Source: Hyphomicrobiales bacterium (GTDB taxonomy: Bacteria; Pseudomonadota; Alphaproteobacteria; Rhizobiales; Beijerinckiaceae). Taken from it: a DNA stretch of 64,000 nucleotides. The stretch's first letter is position 1. Each line of letters opens with the position of its first letter. Both the position numbers and the translations under genes were made by a program. Of this stretch, positions 1 to 9,550 are shown one piece after another. A model generated the notes under the pieces. That model saw nothing but the letters and a program-made list of their open reading frames with translations, was not told where the DNA came from and ran no database searches. The stretch lies in NCBI GenBank assembly GCA_019075865.1, contig JAGXAN010000001.1, positions 248,001 through 312,000 on the forward strand, written 5' to 3'.

Positions 1-2
1 CC

Positions 3-209
3 AACGAGGGCACCACCGCCTTGCTGCAATTGCCCAACAAGCACGTCTGGCGCTTCGAAGCCGGTGGCCTGCCGCTGGCGCTGGAAGAGAGCATGCTGTT
101 TGCTGCGCCCACCGGGCCACGGCCGACGCGCCAGATTGTCATTCACGCCATTGCCGAGGCCGAGATGCAATTATCATGGTCCTTGTCGCGCGTGGAAGTC
201 CGTGCTTGA
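3..209 (+). CDS. Heparinase II/III-family protein, C-terminal end (5' partial)
   Basis: An open frame runs in from the left edge and stops at 209, so only the last 68 residues are visible. The piece contains WRFEAGGLPLALEESMLF and a following RPTRQIVIH segment, which resemble the terminal beta-sheet domain of heparinase II/III-like proteins common in Hyphomicrobiales. The catalytic alpha/alpha barrel lies outside the window, so the substrate cannot be inferred. The next gene starts 164 bp downstream on the same strand and looks functionally unrelated. The family call rests on resemblance of a short tail, so it is moderate. Confidence 0.6.
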   Translation, partial: NEGTTALLQLPNKHVWRFEAGGLPLALEESMLFAAPTGPRPTRQIVIHAIAEAEMQLSWSLSRVEVRA

Positions 210-319
210 ATTAAGGGCGCGCGAGGGTTGACGGATGTGCCAGGCTAATCCATCTGCCTTGAGCGGGATGGCCCGCCGTTCCCATGCGCAAGCAGCCGAT
301 CCGAAGTCATCCAAACGAT

Positions 320-353
320 AATCCCAACCCTTCGACAATCCCAGCCCTTTGAC
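320..353. repeat. Two 17-bp tandem direct repeats upstream of gcdH
   Basis: Positions 320-336 (AATCCCAACCCTTCGAC) and 337-353 (AATCCCAGCCCTTTGAC) are adjacent copies differing at two positions, ending 20 bp before the gcdH start codon. A tandem element in this place could be an operator for a glutarate-responsive regulator or a chance duplication. No regulator gene is adjacent. Confidence 0.5.
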
Positions 354-373
354 AATTTATTGACGAGAACCCC

Positions 374-1591
374 ATGACAGCGCTTAGCCAGTCCAAGCCG
401 AAAGCCCCGCGCGCCAGCGCCTTCGATTTTGTCGATCCCTTCCATTTCGCGGCGCAATTGAGCGAAGACGAGCGGATGATTGCGGAAACCGCGCGCGCCT
501 TTGCGCAGGATAGGTTGATGCCCCGCATCGAGCAGGCCTATCTGAATGAGACCGTCGACCGCGAAATTTTTGCGGAAATGGGCAAAATTGGCCTGTTGGG
601 CGTGACCGTGCCGGAGGAATATGGCGGCGTTGGTGCCAATTACGTATCCTATGGACTGGTTGCCCGTGAGATCGAGCGGGTCGATTCAGGCTACCGTTCG
701 ATGATGAGCGTGCAATCTTCCCTCGTCATGTATCCAATTTACGCCTATGGCGATGAAAATCAGCGCATGAAATATCTGCCCAAGCTCGCCTCGGGTGAAT
801 GGGTTGGTTGCTTTGGCCTGACCGAGCCGGAGGCTGGCTCCGACCCCGCCGGCATGGTGACCCGCGCCGAAAAGACCGCGACCGGTTATCGCCTCAATGG
901 CGCGAAAATGTGGATTTCCAACGCACCGATTGCGGACGTCTTTGTCGTCTGGGCCAAATCCACGGCGCATAAGGATGAAATCCGCGGGTTCATCCTCGAG
1001 AAGGGCATGAAAGGTCTGAGCGCACCCAAGATCGAGGGCAAGCTCTCGCTGCGCGCTTCGGTCACCGGTGAAATCGTGATGGTGGATGTCGATGTGCCCG
1101 AATCGGCACTGCTGCCCAATGTCTCTGGCCTCAAGGGCCCGTTCGGATGCCTCAATCGCGCCCGCTTTGGCATTAGCTGGGGCGTCATGGGCGCGGCGGA
1201 AGACTGCTTCCTGCGTGCCCGGTCTTACACTTTGGAGCGCAAGCAGTTCAAGCGCCCGCTGGCGGCAACGCAATTGGTGCAGAAGAAACTGGCCGACATG
1301 CAGACCGAGATCGCGCTGGGCCTGCAAGCCTGCCTGCGCGTCGGCCGACTGATGGATGAAGGTGCCAGTGCACCGGAAATGATTTCCATCATCAAACGCA
1401 ATAATTGCGGCAAAGCGCTCGACATTGCCCGGCAAAGTCGTGACATGCACGGCGGCAATGGCATTGCCAGCGGTTATCATGTCATGCGCCACGCGCAAAA
1501 CCTCGAAACCGTCAACACGTATGAGGGCACCCATGACGTGCATGCCCTGATCCTGGGGCGGGCGATCACTGGCATTCAGGCGTTTTTTTGA
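374..1591 (+). CDS. gcdH: Glutaryl-CoA dehydrogenase
   Basis: This 405-aa flavoprotein of the acyl-CoA dehydrogenase family is predicted to oxidise and decarboxylate glutaryl-CoA to crotonyl-CoA, passing electrons to ETF. The C-terminal [18 protein letters not shown] block is characteristic of GCDH rather than other acyl-CoA dehydrogenases and carries the catalytic base (E384). [18 protein letters not shown] contains the arginine (R108) that binds the glutaryl carboxylate in known GCDHs. The FAD/substrate segment [13 protein letters not shown] is intact and the length is normal. The start at 374 has a weak GAGAA ribosome site. The stop lies 1 nt before the next start (TGAGATG), so it is almost surely co-transcribed with the CoA-transferase, giving a glutarate or lysine/tryptophan degradation module. 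Confidence 0.93.
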   Translation: MTALSQSKPKAPRASAFDFVDPFHFAAQLSEDERMIAETARAFAQDRLMPRIEQAYLNETVDREIFAEMGKIGLLGVTVPEEYGGVGANYVSYGLVAREIERVDSGYRSMMSVQSSLVMYPIYAYGDENQRMKYLPKLASGEWVGCFGLTEPEAGSDPAGMVTRAEKTATGYRLNGAKMWISNAPIADVFVVWAKSTAHKDEIRGFILEKGMKGLSAPKIEGKLSLRASVTGEIVMVDVDVPESALLPNVSGLKGPFGCLNRARFGISWGVMGAAEDCFLRARSYTLERKQFKRPLAATQLVQKKLADMQTEIALGLQACLRVGRLMDEGASAPEMISIIKRNNCGKALDIARQSRDMHGGNGIASGYHVMRHAQNLETVNTYEGTHDVHALILGRAITGIQAFF

Positions 1592-1592
1592 G

Positions 1593-2780
1593 ATGACTAC
1601 GAAACAGGAACCGCCCTTGACGGGCATAAAGGTGCTGGAACTGGCCCGAATTCTGGCCGGTCCCTGGTGCGGGCAAGTGCTGGCGGACCTGGGTGCAGAT
1701 GTCGTCAAAGTGGAACGCAGCGGCGTCGGCGACGACACGCGAAGCTGGGGCCCGCCGTTTTTGGAAACGGCGGAGGGAACCCGCGCCGAAGCCGCCTATT
1801 ACCACGGTTGCAACCGTGGCAAGCGTTGCGTCGAAGCCGATTTTGAAACCCCCGAAGGGCGCGAGATCGTCCGCCGCCTCGCCGTCCATGCCGATGTGCT
1901 GATCGAGAATTTCAAGGTGGGTGGCCTCGCAAGGTTTGGCCTTGATTATGAGAGCCTGCGGGCGATCAACCCCAAACTGATTTATTGCTCGGTCACGGGC
2001 TTTGGCCAGACCGGCCCCTATGCCCCGCGCGCTGGTTATGATTTTCTCATTCAGGGCATGGGCGGTGCCATGCAGATGACTGGCGAACCAGATGGGCGGC
2101 CGATGAAATCGGGCATTGCCATCACCGACATATTTACCGGGCTTTATGCGGCCAATGCCATTCAGGCGGCGCTCATCGCCCGCGCCCGCACCGGGCAGGG
2201 CACCTGGATTGACTGCGCATTGCTCGACACGCAGGTCAGTGTGCTGGGCTATCAGGCGATGAATTATTTTGTCTCGGGCAAGGAACCCGCCCGATACGGC
2301 AACGGCCACCCCAATATCGTGCCCTATGATGCGTTGGAGGCCCGCGATGGCACCATGCTGATCGCTTGCGGCAATGACAGCCAGTTTCGCAAACTGGTCT
2401 CGGCGCTGGGCGAGCCGGAACTGGCCGATGACCCGATCTTTGCCACCAATGAGGCGCGTGTCAACAATCGCGCCAGGGTGATGGCGCATCTGGAAAGTCT
2501 GACGCGCCGGTTTGACCGCGCCGACATTCTCCCCAGGCTGGAGGCTTTGGGCGTGCCTGCCGGTGCCGTGAACAAGACATCGGAGGTCTTTGCCAATCCG
2601 CAGGTGCAGCACCGTCAAATGCGGCTCGAACTCGACAATCCGCGCATGAAGGGCGGCACGACCCCCGGCCTGCGCTCGCCGGTGATGTTTGACGGGGTTG
2701 CCGCCGTATCACCACGCCCCGCGCCCGGCCTTGGCCAGCACACGGATGAAGTGCTGGCGGATGTTGGCTGGTATGGGTGA
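1593..2780 (+). CDS. Class III CoA-transferase, probable succinyl-CoA:glutarate CoA-transferase
   Basis: This 395-aa protein belongs to the CaiB/BaiF class III CoA-transferases. It opens with the family block GIKVLELARILAGPWCGQVLADLGADVVKVE and has the catalytic aspartate in AITDIFTGLY (about D179). The class acts through aspartyl-CoA mixed anhydrides. Because it follows gcdH by one nucleotide, the likely role is activation of free glutarate to glutaryl-CoA with succinyl-CoA as donor, as in the SUGCT (C7orf10) group. Substrate assignment is from context; the family call is firm. It is convergent with typA, with a 27-nt gap. Confidence 0.85.
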   Translation: MTTKQEPPLTGIKVLELARILAGPWCGQVLADLGADVVKVERSGVGDDTRSWGPPFLETAEGTRAEAAYYHGCNRGKRCVEADFETPEGREIVRRLAVHADVLIENFKVGGLARFGLDYESLRAINPKLIYCSVTGFGQTGPYAPRAGYDFLIQGMGGAMQMTGEPDGRPMKSGIAITDIFTGLYAANAIQAALIARARTGQGTWIDCALLDTQVSVLGYQAMNYFVSGKEPARYGNGHPNIVPYDALEARDGTMLIACGNDSQFRKLVSALGEPELADDPIFATNEARVNNRARVMAHLESLTRRFDRADILPRLEALGVPAGAVNKTSEVFANPQVQHRQMRLELDNPRMKGGTTPGLRSPVMFDGVAAVSPRPAPGLGQHTDEVLADVGWYG

Positions 2781-2808
2781 GGCTCGCGCCTCACGCCTCG
2801 CCCGTTTT
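2777..2808 (+). terminator. Possible terminator between the CoA-transferase and typA
   Basis: The stem GTGAGGC (2777-2783) and GCCTCAC (2788-2794), loop TCGC, overlaps the CoA-transferase stop codon. A short T run follows at about 2804-2808, some 10 nt after the stem. The gap makes it an imperfect intrinsic terminator, but it sits where one is needed between convergent genes. Confidence 0.35.
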
Positions 2809-4634
2809 TAGCCGACGACCGCTTCCTTGGCGCGGCTGTTGCGCTTGCGGTCATTGGGATCGAGCCAGACCTTGCGCAGACGGATCGCCTTGGGGGTCAC
2901 TTCCACCAATTCGTCGTCTTCAATATAGGCCAGCGCCTTTTCCAGCGTCATGCGAATCGGCGGGGTGAGGCGCACGGCCTCGTCCTTGCCGGCGGCGCGG
3001 ATGTTGGTGAGCTGTTTGCCCTTCAATACGTTGATCTCAAGATCATTGTCGCGGGTATGTTCACCGATGATCATGCCGCGATAGACCTTGCAACCGGGCT
3101 CGATCATCATCGGGCCGCGATCTTCCAGCTTCCACATGGCATAGGCCACCGAATCGCCCTGATCGTTGGAAATCAGCACGCCATTGCGGCGGCCCTGAAT
3201 GTCACCACGATAGGGCGAATAGGCGTGGAACAGGCGGTTCATGATCGCCGTGCCGCGCGTGTCGGTCATCAATTCACCCTGATAGCCGATCAGGCCACGG
3301 GTGGGCGCGTGGAACACCAGACGCAGACGATTGCCGCCAGACGGGCGCATTTCAATCATTTCCGCCTTGCGCTCGGACATTTTCTGCACGACCACGCCGG
3401 AATATTCCTCATCAACGTCGACGACGACTTCCTCGATCGGCTCCAGAATTTCGCCCGTGGCAGCATCCTTCTGCAAGACCACCTGCGGGCGCGAAACGCC
3501 CAGTTCGAAGCCTTCACGACGCATGGTCTCGATCAGAATCGCGAGCTGCAATTCGCCGCGCCCCGAAACGATATAGCCGTCCGAATTCGGGCTTTCCTCG
3601 ATCTTCAGGGCCACATTGCCTTCCGCTTCCTTCAAAAGGCGGTCGCGGATGACGCGAGTCGTCACCTTGTCGCCCTCGGTGCCCGCGAGCGGCGAATCGT
3701 TGACGAGGAAGGTCATGGACAGGGTGGGTGGATCGATCGGCTGTGCCTGCAAGGGTTCCGACACTTCCGGCGCGGCCAGCGTATCGGCCACGTTGAATTT
3801 GGTCAGCCCGGCAATGGCGACAATGTCTCCGGCCTCGGCTTCATCAATCGGCGTGCGTTCGATGCCACGGAAGGCGAGAATTTTGGAAACGCGACCGGTT
3901 TCCAGAATCGTCCCGTCACGCGACAAAACCCGCACGGCCTGGTTGGGCTTGATCGAACCGGCAAAAATGCGACCGGTGATCAAACGGCCGAGATAGGGGT
4001 TGGCTTCGAGCAGGGTGCCGAGCATGCGGAACCCGCCTTCCTGCACGGTGGGCGCTGGCACATGCTTCACCACGAGGCGGAAAAGTGGTTCCATGCCATC
4101 CTGCGGGCCTTCCGGCGCATCGGCCATCCAGCCTTGCTTGGCGGAGCCGTAGAGAATCGGGAAATCAAGCTGATCGTCGGTGGCATCGAGTGCGGCAAAA
4201 AGGTCAAAAACCTCATTGACGACTTCGGTGATGCGGGCGTCGTGCTTGTCCACCTTGTTGATGGCAACGATCGGACGCAGGCCCATTTTCAGCGCCTTGC
4301 CAACCACGAATTTGGTCTGCGGCATCGGCCCTTCAGCCGCATCGACCAGCACGATCACGCCATCGACCATGGAGAGGATACGCTCCACTTCACCGCCAAA
4401 GTCGGCGTGGCCGGGGGTGTCGACGATGTTGATCCGGGTGTCGTTCCACAAAATCGACGTGGCCTTCGCCATAATGGTGATGCCGCGCTCCTTTTCCAGA
4501 TCATTGGAATCCATCACCCGTTCGGCGACGCGCTGATTCTCGCGGAAAGCGCCCGATTGTTGCAGGAGACGGTCGACCAATGTGGTTTTGCCATGATCGA
4601 CGTGGGCAATAATGGCGATGTTGCGCAAATTCAT
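2808..4634 (-). CDS. typA: Translational GTPase TypA/BipA
   Basis: This 608-aa ribosome-associated GTPase is related to EF-G and LepA and acts in 50S assembly and stress or cold adaptation. The protein starts [19 protein letters not shown], with the G1 loop AHVDHGKT, then the ERGITI switch region, [14 protein letters not shown] (G3) and [11 protein letters not shown] (G4). The C-terminal TypA region with [20 protein letters not shown] is present and the length is normal. I chose ATG at 4634 because it gives the family-typical N-terminus; an in-frame TTG 24 nt upstream adds residues unlike homologues. A long open frame on the opposite strand is only a shadow of this gene. Confidence 0.97.
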   Translation of the reverse strand: MNLRNIAIIAHVDHGKTTLVDRLLQQSGAFRENQRVAERVMDSNDLEKERGITIMAKATSILWNDTRINIVDTPGHADFGGEVERILSMVDGVIVLVDAAEGPMPQTKFVVGKALKMGLRPIVAINKVDKHDARITEVVNEVFDLFAALDATDDQLDFPILYGSAKQGWMADAPEGPQDGMEPLFRLVVKHVPAPTVQEGGFRMLGTLLEANPYLGRLITGRIFAGSIKPNQAVRVLSRDGTILETGRVSKILAFRGIERTPIDEAEAGDIVAIAGLTKFNVADTLAAPEVSEPLQAQPIDPPTLSMTFLVNDSPLAGTEGDKVTTRVIRDRLLKEAEGNVALKIEESPNSDGYIVSGRGELQLAILIETMRREGFELGVSRPQVVLQKDAATGEILEPIEEVVVDVDEEYSGVVVQKMSERKAEMIEMRPSGGNRLRLVFHAPTRGLIGYQGELMTDTRGTAIMNRLFHAYSPYRGDIQGRRNGVLISNDQGDSVAYAMWKLEDRGPMMIEPGCKVYRGMIIGEHTRDNDLEINVLKGKQLTNIRAAGKDEAVRLTPPIRMTLEKALAYIEDDELVEVTPKAIRLRKVWLDPNDRKRNSRAKEAVVG

Positions 4635-4887
4635 GTGAAAGGAGCCAGTTCGGTGCAAGAGTTCGTAAGGGAGCGAGCATGTTCGACTTTCACGCCGCAG
4701 AAAACCGGCTTAACCGGGGTTTGCGACAATCGGATGCAACTCGCTCATGTTTAATAAAGGTCACGCCTCAAATAGGCGATCCTTGGCATTTGCGCCATGC
4801 CCTTACAGGAAAAACCGCCGGAAGGGAACTGCTGCGCTGCAATAAAATGCACATAATGCGTGCAATGCGTCACTTTCGGCGTGTTGT

Positions 4888-7776
4888 TCATTGTTTAGGC
4901 ACGCTCACCTTGTCCTGAGCATTGCTTTTGATGAGCAAATCCTGCGGACGCACCACCAGCCGATAGGCGTTTTTCATGGTGAGATATTGCGCAGTTACCT
5001 TCTGCACCTCGGCCGCGTCAATTTTCTGCATGCCACTCACCAATGTGCGCAAATTATCAAGCTGGCGCGGTTCACGCTGCGAGCCCGAAAGCGCACCCAG
5101 CCAATAGCCGTTGTCGGTCAACATATGCTTGCGTTGTTCAAGGCTCGGGGCCTTGGCGCGCAGCAATTCGTCATCGCTCACACCATTTTTAGCGATGTCC
5201 TCCGAAATGTTCTGAACCAGTTGGTAAAAATCATCGATAAATTCCGGCTTGGTTTCCACCATCAGGTAGGTGTAGCCGTAATTGGGGATGGCGGCGGAAA
5301 GGTCAACCAAACCCTGCGGCGAATAGGTTGCGCCCTGCTTCACCCGCATTTGCGCGGTCAGGCGATCCTGAAAGATGCTCTCGGCCAGGATCAGGGCCCG
5401 ATCGGTCTGGACATTGGTATAAAGATCCGGGCCAGGCCAGGCCACCAGCGCCACCGTCTGGTCGGCGCGCCCGCCATGCTCCAACGCCACCGGCTTTGAA
5501 TTGGCGGCCGGAAATTGAACCTTCAGCGCGTCCTTGGGCAGGGGCGACACGCTTCGCTCCGGCAAGGCCCCAAAGGTTGCCGCCACTTTCCGGATGGCGC
5601 TGGCAACATCGACATCGCCAACAAGGGTGATCTCAATGTCGCCCTTCGCCAAAACCGGCGCCAGTGCGTCTTTCAGCACGCTGGCCGGCGTTTGCCGCAC
5701 CTGCTCGGGCGTTGGCGCGACCCAGCGCAAATCGCCATTGTGCAAGAGCCCCTGCAGGTCGAGTTGCAGCACGCCCATAGGCGTCGCCATGATCTGCGGA
5801 AAGGCCGCCAGAATATTGGCGCGGGCCTGCTCAAGCGCCGTTGGCCGAAAACCGGGGTCTTTCAGATAGGCGGCGAGCAATTGCAGTTGAAACGTCAGGT
5901 CATGCGCATTGGTATGGCCGGAGAACTGAAAAGCACGGGTATCCATCGAGAATTCGGCAGCAACGGCCTTGCCGGCTGCCATCTCGTTGATGTCACTGAG
6001 GCTCGCCTTGCCAAGACCACCGGCGGTAAACGCATGCAGGGCCCACAGGATCGACGGCTGATCCTTGGGGCGGCCAAGTCGGCCGTTCCCAAGAGCGACC
6101 TGAACCAAGATCTGGTCCTTGCGAAAATGCGTCGATTTGATGTTGAGACGGACATGATTGGCAAACTCAACCTGCGTGAAATCGAGGTCATCGACATGGC
6201 TTTGCCGAATGACCTTGCCCGGTGCTCCAAAATCGGCGTAGGGCCATTGGCCTGTGGCGGCGCTGGTTTGCGTCGTCAGTTTTGTGGCGCTGGCGGCATT
6301 GAATTCGGCCAGCAGCATCGGCTCGGTAATGTCATTGGCAGGTGTCGACATTTCCAGCAAAGGCCCGGAACCGCTGAACATGCGCTTCAAGGCGGCATCG
6401 ACCGCTTCTTTTGTGAAATTCGGGCGCTGCGAGGCGAACAGGTCGTAATCCTGCTTTGCGTTTGTATAAACACTGTTGCTGTCAATGTTGCTGAGAATAT
6501 TGTCGACGATTTGCACGTTGGGTGTGGTCGAGGCAGCATCCTTCAGGCGCTCAAAATGCGAGGAAAGATTGGTCAGGGCGCGCTTCAACTCGCTGTTACT
6601 GACACCAAATTGGGTGATCTGGCGTTCCTGCTTGACGATTTCGTCGAAACCGGTTTTCCAGTTTTGGGGTGTGGTTTCGGCTGCCACACCGCTGATCTTG
6701 ATGGAATTGTAGGGGCTTTCGGAAAACGCTGTGGCGTTCAGGAAAGGCGGGTTCTGGACAGTGGCGAGGCGAGCCAGCCGCTCCTGCAGGATGGTAACCC
6801 CGATCATCTCAAGCAAAGTATTGTTTTCTTTGGCAATTCTATCGGGGCTATTGTCATAGGGTTGCGCCCAGAATAGCTTGATCTGCGTGCCATTGCCGGG
6901 CAGGTGCACGACCTTGGCGGTCAACCCGCGCGCCGCGACCTTGCCCAGCACCGGCTCCTGGGTTGCAGGGCCAACCGGCTTCCAGTCACCAAACATGGAT
7001 TGGATACGGGCGATCATCTTGTCGGCGTCGAAATCACCCACGCAAATCAGCACGGTGCGTTCCGGGCGGTAATTGGCCTCGTAAAACTTGCGTATCAGGC
7101 TCACCGGCGCGTGCTTGATAATATCCACCTTGCCGATTGGAAAGCGCAGCGGTGCAAATTGTCCCGGCATCATGAAAGCCGTGAGGGCGGTTGAGGCGCG
7201 GTATTGCGGCGTATCGCGCAACCTTTCTTCGGAGAGCACGACGCCGCGTTCGGGCTCCAGCGCCTTGGCATCCAGCGTCAGATTTCCGGCCGTCTCGCGC
7301 AGCAGCATCAAGCCGGTTTGCAGGGTATCCTCGCTGGTCTCGGGCAGATCCAGCTGGTAGGTGGTGGCATTGAAACCGGTCTGCGCATTGGTGTCTGCGC
7401 CAAAAGCCAACCCCTTGCGCTCCAATATATGGACCATTTCGCCGGCCGGCACATTCTTGGAACCCTTGAATGACATATGCTCGAGCACATGCGCCAGTCC
7501 CTGCTCGTCGTCGGTTTCCTCAGCCGATCCCGAACCGATGCGCAGGCGCAGCGAAGCCTGATGCGGCGGGGTCGAATTATGCACGACAATGTAATGCATA
7601 CCATTGGGCAATATGCCAAAATGGGCGTTCGGATCTGCTTTGATATCTGATTGATCCTGCGGCCAGCCATGCAGGGCGTCGGCCTTGGCGAGGGGAACGA
7701 TGGGCGAAAGTGCCAGCCAAGCCAGAATCGCGCCCGCCAAAGTGACAGCCCGCTTCCAATCACCCAGAATCTGCAT
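4888..7776 (-). CDS. Exported M16-family zinc metallopeptidase, two-module
   Basis: This 962-aa protease has an N-terminal signal-like segment (TLAGAILAWLALSPIVPLAKA), predicting a periplasmic location. The inverted zinc motif of M16 (pitrilysin/insulinase) peptidases is seen as HVLEH at residues 96-100, within EQGLAHVLEHMSFKGS. A downstream glutamate-rich PERGVVLSEERLRD segment is where the third zinc ligand normally lies. The C-terminal half is a second, presumably inactive M16 module, as in other 900-plus-residue single-chain members. It stands alone, with about 210 bp of shared promoter region before divergent uxaC. PqqF also belongs to M16, but this protein is exported and lies 21 kb from the pqq genes, so a role in PQQ processing is unlikely. 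Confidence 0.88.
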   Translation of the reverse strand: MQILGDWKRAVTLAGAILAWLALSPIVPLAKADALHGWPQDQSDIKADPNAHFGILPNGMHYIVVHNSTPPHQASLRLRIGSGSAEETDDEQGLAHVLEHMSFKGSKNVPAGEMVHILERKGLAFGADTNAQTGFNATTYQLDLPETSEDTLQTGLMLLRETAGNLTLDAKALEPERGVVLSEERLRDTPQYRASTALTAFMMPGQFAPLRFPIGKVDIIKHAPVSLIRKFYEANYRPERTVLICVGDFDADKMIARIQSMFGDWKPVGPATQEPVLGKVAARGLTAKVVHLPGNGTQIKLFWAQPYDNSPDRIAKENNTLLEMIGVTILQERLARLATVQNPPFLNATAFSESPYNSIKISGVAAETTPQNWKTGFDEIVKQERQITQFGVSNSELKRALTNLSSHFERLKDAASTTPNVQIVDNILSNIDSNSVYTNAKQDYDLFASQRPNFTKEAVDAALKRMFSGSGPLLEMSTPANDITEPMLLAEFNAASATKLTTQTSAATGQWPYADFGAPGKVIRQSHVDDLDFTQVEFANHVRLNIKSTHFRKDQILVQVALGNGRLGRPKDQPSILWALHAFTAGGLGKASLSDINEMAAGKAVAAEFSMDTRAFQFSGHTNAHDLTFQLQLLAAYLKDPGFRPTALEQARANILAAFPQIMATPMGVLQLDLQGLLHNGDLRWVAPTPEQVRQTPASVLKDALAPVLAKGDIEITLVGDVDVASAIRKVAATFGALPERSVSPLPKDALKVQFPAANSKPVALEHGGRADQTVALVAWPGPDLYTNVQTDRALILAESIFQDRLTAQMRVKQGATYSPQGLVDLSAAIPNYGYTYLMVETKPEFIDDFYQLVQNISEDIAKNGVSDDELLRAKAPSLEQRKHMLTDNGYWLGALSGSQREPRQLDNLRTLVSGMQKIDAAEVQKVTAQYLTMKNAYRLVVRPQDLLIKSNAQDKVSVPKQ

Positions 7777-7989
7777 TTAATTTACCTCAATGGATAGGGT
7801 TGCGTCCGTCTCAAATTCCTGATGGACAGGTATAGGACTCACGGCGCATTTTGCAACTTCCGGCCCACAGCGTCCCGCTTGCGAAATATCGCGGGGAAAA
7901 TGTCAGGCAAATTGCATTTCGAGCCTTGCATCCAGTCCCTTATCCTGTTTTATCCATTTCATCAAAAATATTTGGTTAGGATCGCCCCG

Positions 7990-9420
7990 ATGATCGAAAG
8001 CAAAACTTCGCCGCGACTGTTTCTGCATCCTGATCGCCTGTTCCCGGACCACCCCACCACCCGCAACATCGCGCGCCGTCTGTATGAGACCATCAAGGAT
8101 TTGCCGATCGTCTCGCCGCACGGCCATACGGATCCGGTCTGGTTTGCCGAAAATGCCGCCTTCCCCAATCCGGCCCAGCTTTTCGTGGTGCCAGACCATT
8201 ACATATTCCGCATGCTCTATTCGCAGGGCGTGCGCCTTGAGGATTTGGGCGTGCCACGCCGCGACAATGGCCCGGTAGAAACCGATCCGCGCAAGATTTG
8301 GCGTCTGTTTGCCAGCCATTATCACCTGTTCGCCGGTACGCCGACCCGGCTCTGGCTCGACCATTCCTTCGTCACGCTTTTTGGCATTGATGTCCGCCTG
8401 TCCGCGCAGACCGCAGACCATTATTACGATTGCATTTCCGCGCATCTGGGTGGAGCCAACTTTCGCCCGCGCGCGCTGTTCGAGCGTTTCAACATCGAGG
8501 TCATATCCACAACCGAAGGGGCGCTGGACCCCTTGGCATCGCATCAGGCGATCCGTGATTCAGGCTGGAAGGGCCGTGTTATCACCGCTTACCGCCCGGA
8601 TGGCGTTGTCGATCCGGAATTTGAAGGCTTTGCCGATAATCTGCGCAAATTTGGCGAAATCACCGGATGCGATACCGGCCATTGGGACGGTTATCTCGCC
8701 GCCCACCGCAAGCGCCGCGCCTATTTCAAGCAGTTTGGTGCGACCGCCACCGACCACGGCCACCCCACCGCCCGCACCGCCGACCTTGGCCGCAGCGAAA
8801 TCGAGCGGCTGTTCGCGCGTGCCCAGCGCGGCACCTGCACGCCGGCCGAAGCCGAAATGTTCCGCGCCCAGATGCTCACCGAAATGGCGGCCATGAGCCT
8901 GGAGGACGGGCTGGTGATGCAAATCCATGCCGGCTCGATGCGCAATCACAACGCCGGCATTTTCGAGCGCTTTGGCCGTGACAAAGGTGCCGACATTCCG
9001 ATGCCAACGAACTATGTCGAGGCGCTGAAACCGTTGCTTGACCGCTATGGCAACGAAAAAGACCTGACAATCATACTGTTTACCCTCGACGAGACCGCCT
9101 ATTCCCGCGAGTTGGCACCGCTCGCCGGGCATTATCCGGCGCTGAAACTGGGCCCGCCCTGGTGGTTCTTCGACTCGGTCGAGGGCATGCGGCGGTTCCG
9201 TGAGCAAACCACGGAAACGGCCGGGATTTATAATACGGTGGGCTTCAATGACGATACCCGCGCCTATCTCTCCATCCCCGCCCGTCACGACGTCGCCCGC
9301 CGCGCCGATTGCGCCTTTCTGGCCGGTCTGGTGGCCAGCCATCGCCTTGAGGAGGACGAGGCGGCGGTTCTGGCGCGCGAACTCACCTATGACCTTGTGA
9401 AGCGTGCCTACAAATTGTGA
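7990..9420 (+). CDS. uxaC: Uronate isomerase (glucuronate/galacturonate isomerase)
   Basis: This 476-aa amidohydrolase-superfamily enzyme converts D-glucuronate to D-fructuronate and D-galacturonate to D-tagaturonate in the cytoplasm. The N-terminal SPHGHTDPVWFAEN block supplies metal/substrate histidines; later blocks include VISTTEGALDPL, MQIHAGSMRNHN, LGPPWWFFDSVEGM and GFNDDTRAYLSIPARHD, all typical of UxaC. ATG at 7990 was chosen because it gives the normal UxaC N-terminus and has TTAGGAT upstream; the open frame extends 56 codons further without homology. No hexuronate transporter or regulator is adjacent. The probable next enzyme of the pathway is encoded at 41353-42843. Confidence 0.93.
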   Translation: MIESKTSPRLFLHPDRLFPDHPTTRNIARRLYETIKDLPIVSPHGHTDPVWFAENAAFPNPAQLFVVPDHYIFRMLYSQGVRLEDLGVPRRDNGPVETDPRKIWRLFASHYHLFAGTPTRLWLDHSFVTLFGIDVRLSAQTADHYYDCISAHLGGANFRPRALFERFNIEVISTTEGALDPLASHQAIRDSGWKGRVITAYRPDGVVDPEFEGFADNLRKFGEITGCDTGHWDGYLAAHRKRRAYFKQFGATATDHGHPTARTADLGRSEIERLFARAQRGTCTPAEAEMFRAQMLTEMAAMSLEDGLVMQIHAGSMRNHNAGIFERFGRDKGADIPMPTNYVEALKPLLDRYGNEKDLTIILFTLDETAYSRELAPLAGHYPALKLGPPWWFFDSVEGMRRFREQTTETAGIYNTVGFNDDTRAYLSIPARHDVARRADCAFLAGLVASHRLEEDEAAVLARELTYDLVKRAYKL

Positions 9421-9433
9421 GGCCGGCGGGGTT

Positions 9434-9450
9434 GCAGCCCAATGGGCTGC
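9434..9450 (+). terminator. GC-rich hairpin after uxaC, possible weak terminator
   Basis: GCAGCCC (9434-9440) and GGGCTGC (9444-9450) form a 7-bp stem with an AAT loop, 14 nt after the uxaC stop. There is no T tract behind it, so it may be a processing or stability hairpin instead of an intrinsic terminator. Confidence 0.3.
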
Positions 9451-9550
9451 GGCATTGCCGCACTTGCCAAACTGGCTTTAGGGCGTAAACGGAAGCGTGA
9501 TGCTGCGCGCAAGTCTCGCTTTTTGCGCCAAACCTGTATATGTCGAGCCC

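Noticed and set aside
3057-4754. Long open frame (565 codons) on the plus strand
   Set aside because: It lies antisense to typA, whose protein is unmistakable; the antisense translation is His/Gly-rich with no recognisable motif, a usual artefact of GC-rich codon use.
4888-7776. Candidate PqqF protease for PQQ synthesis
   Set aside because: It has an M16 zinc motif but carries a signal peptide and lies 21 kb from pqqE; PqqA processing takes place in the cytoplasm.
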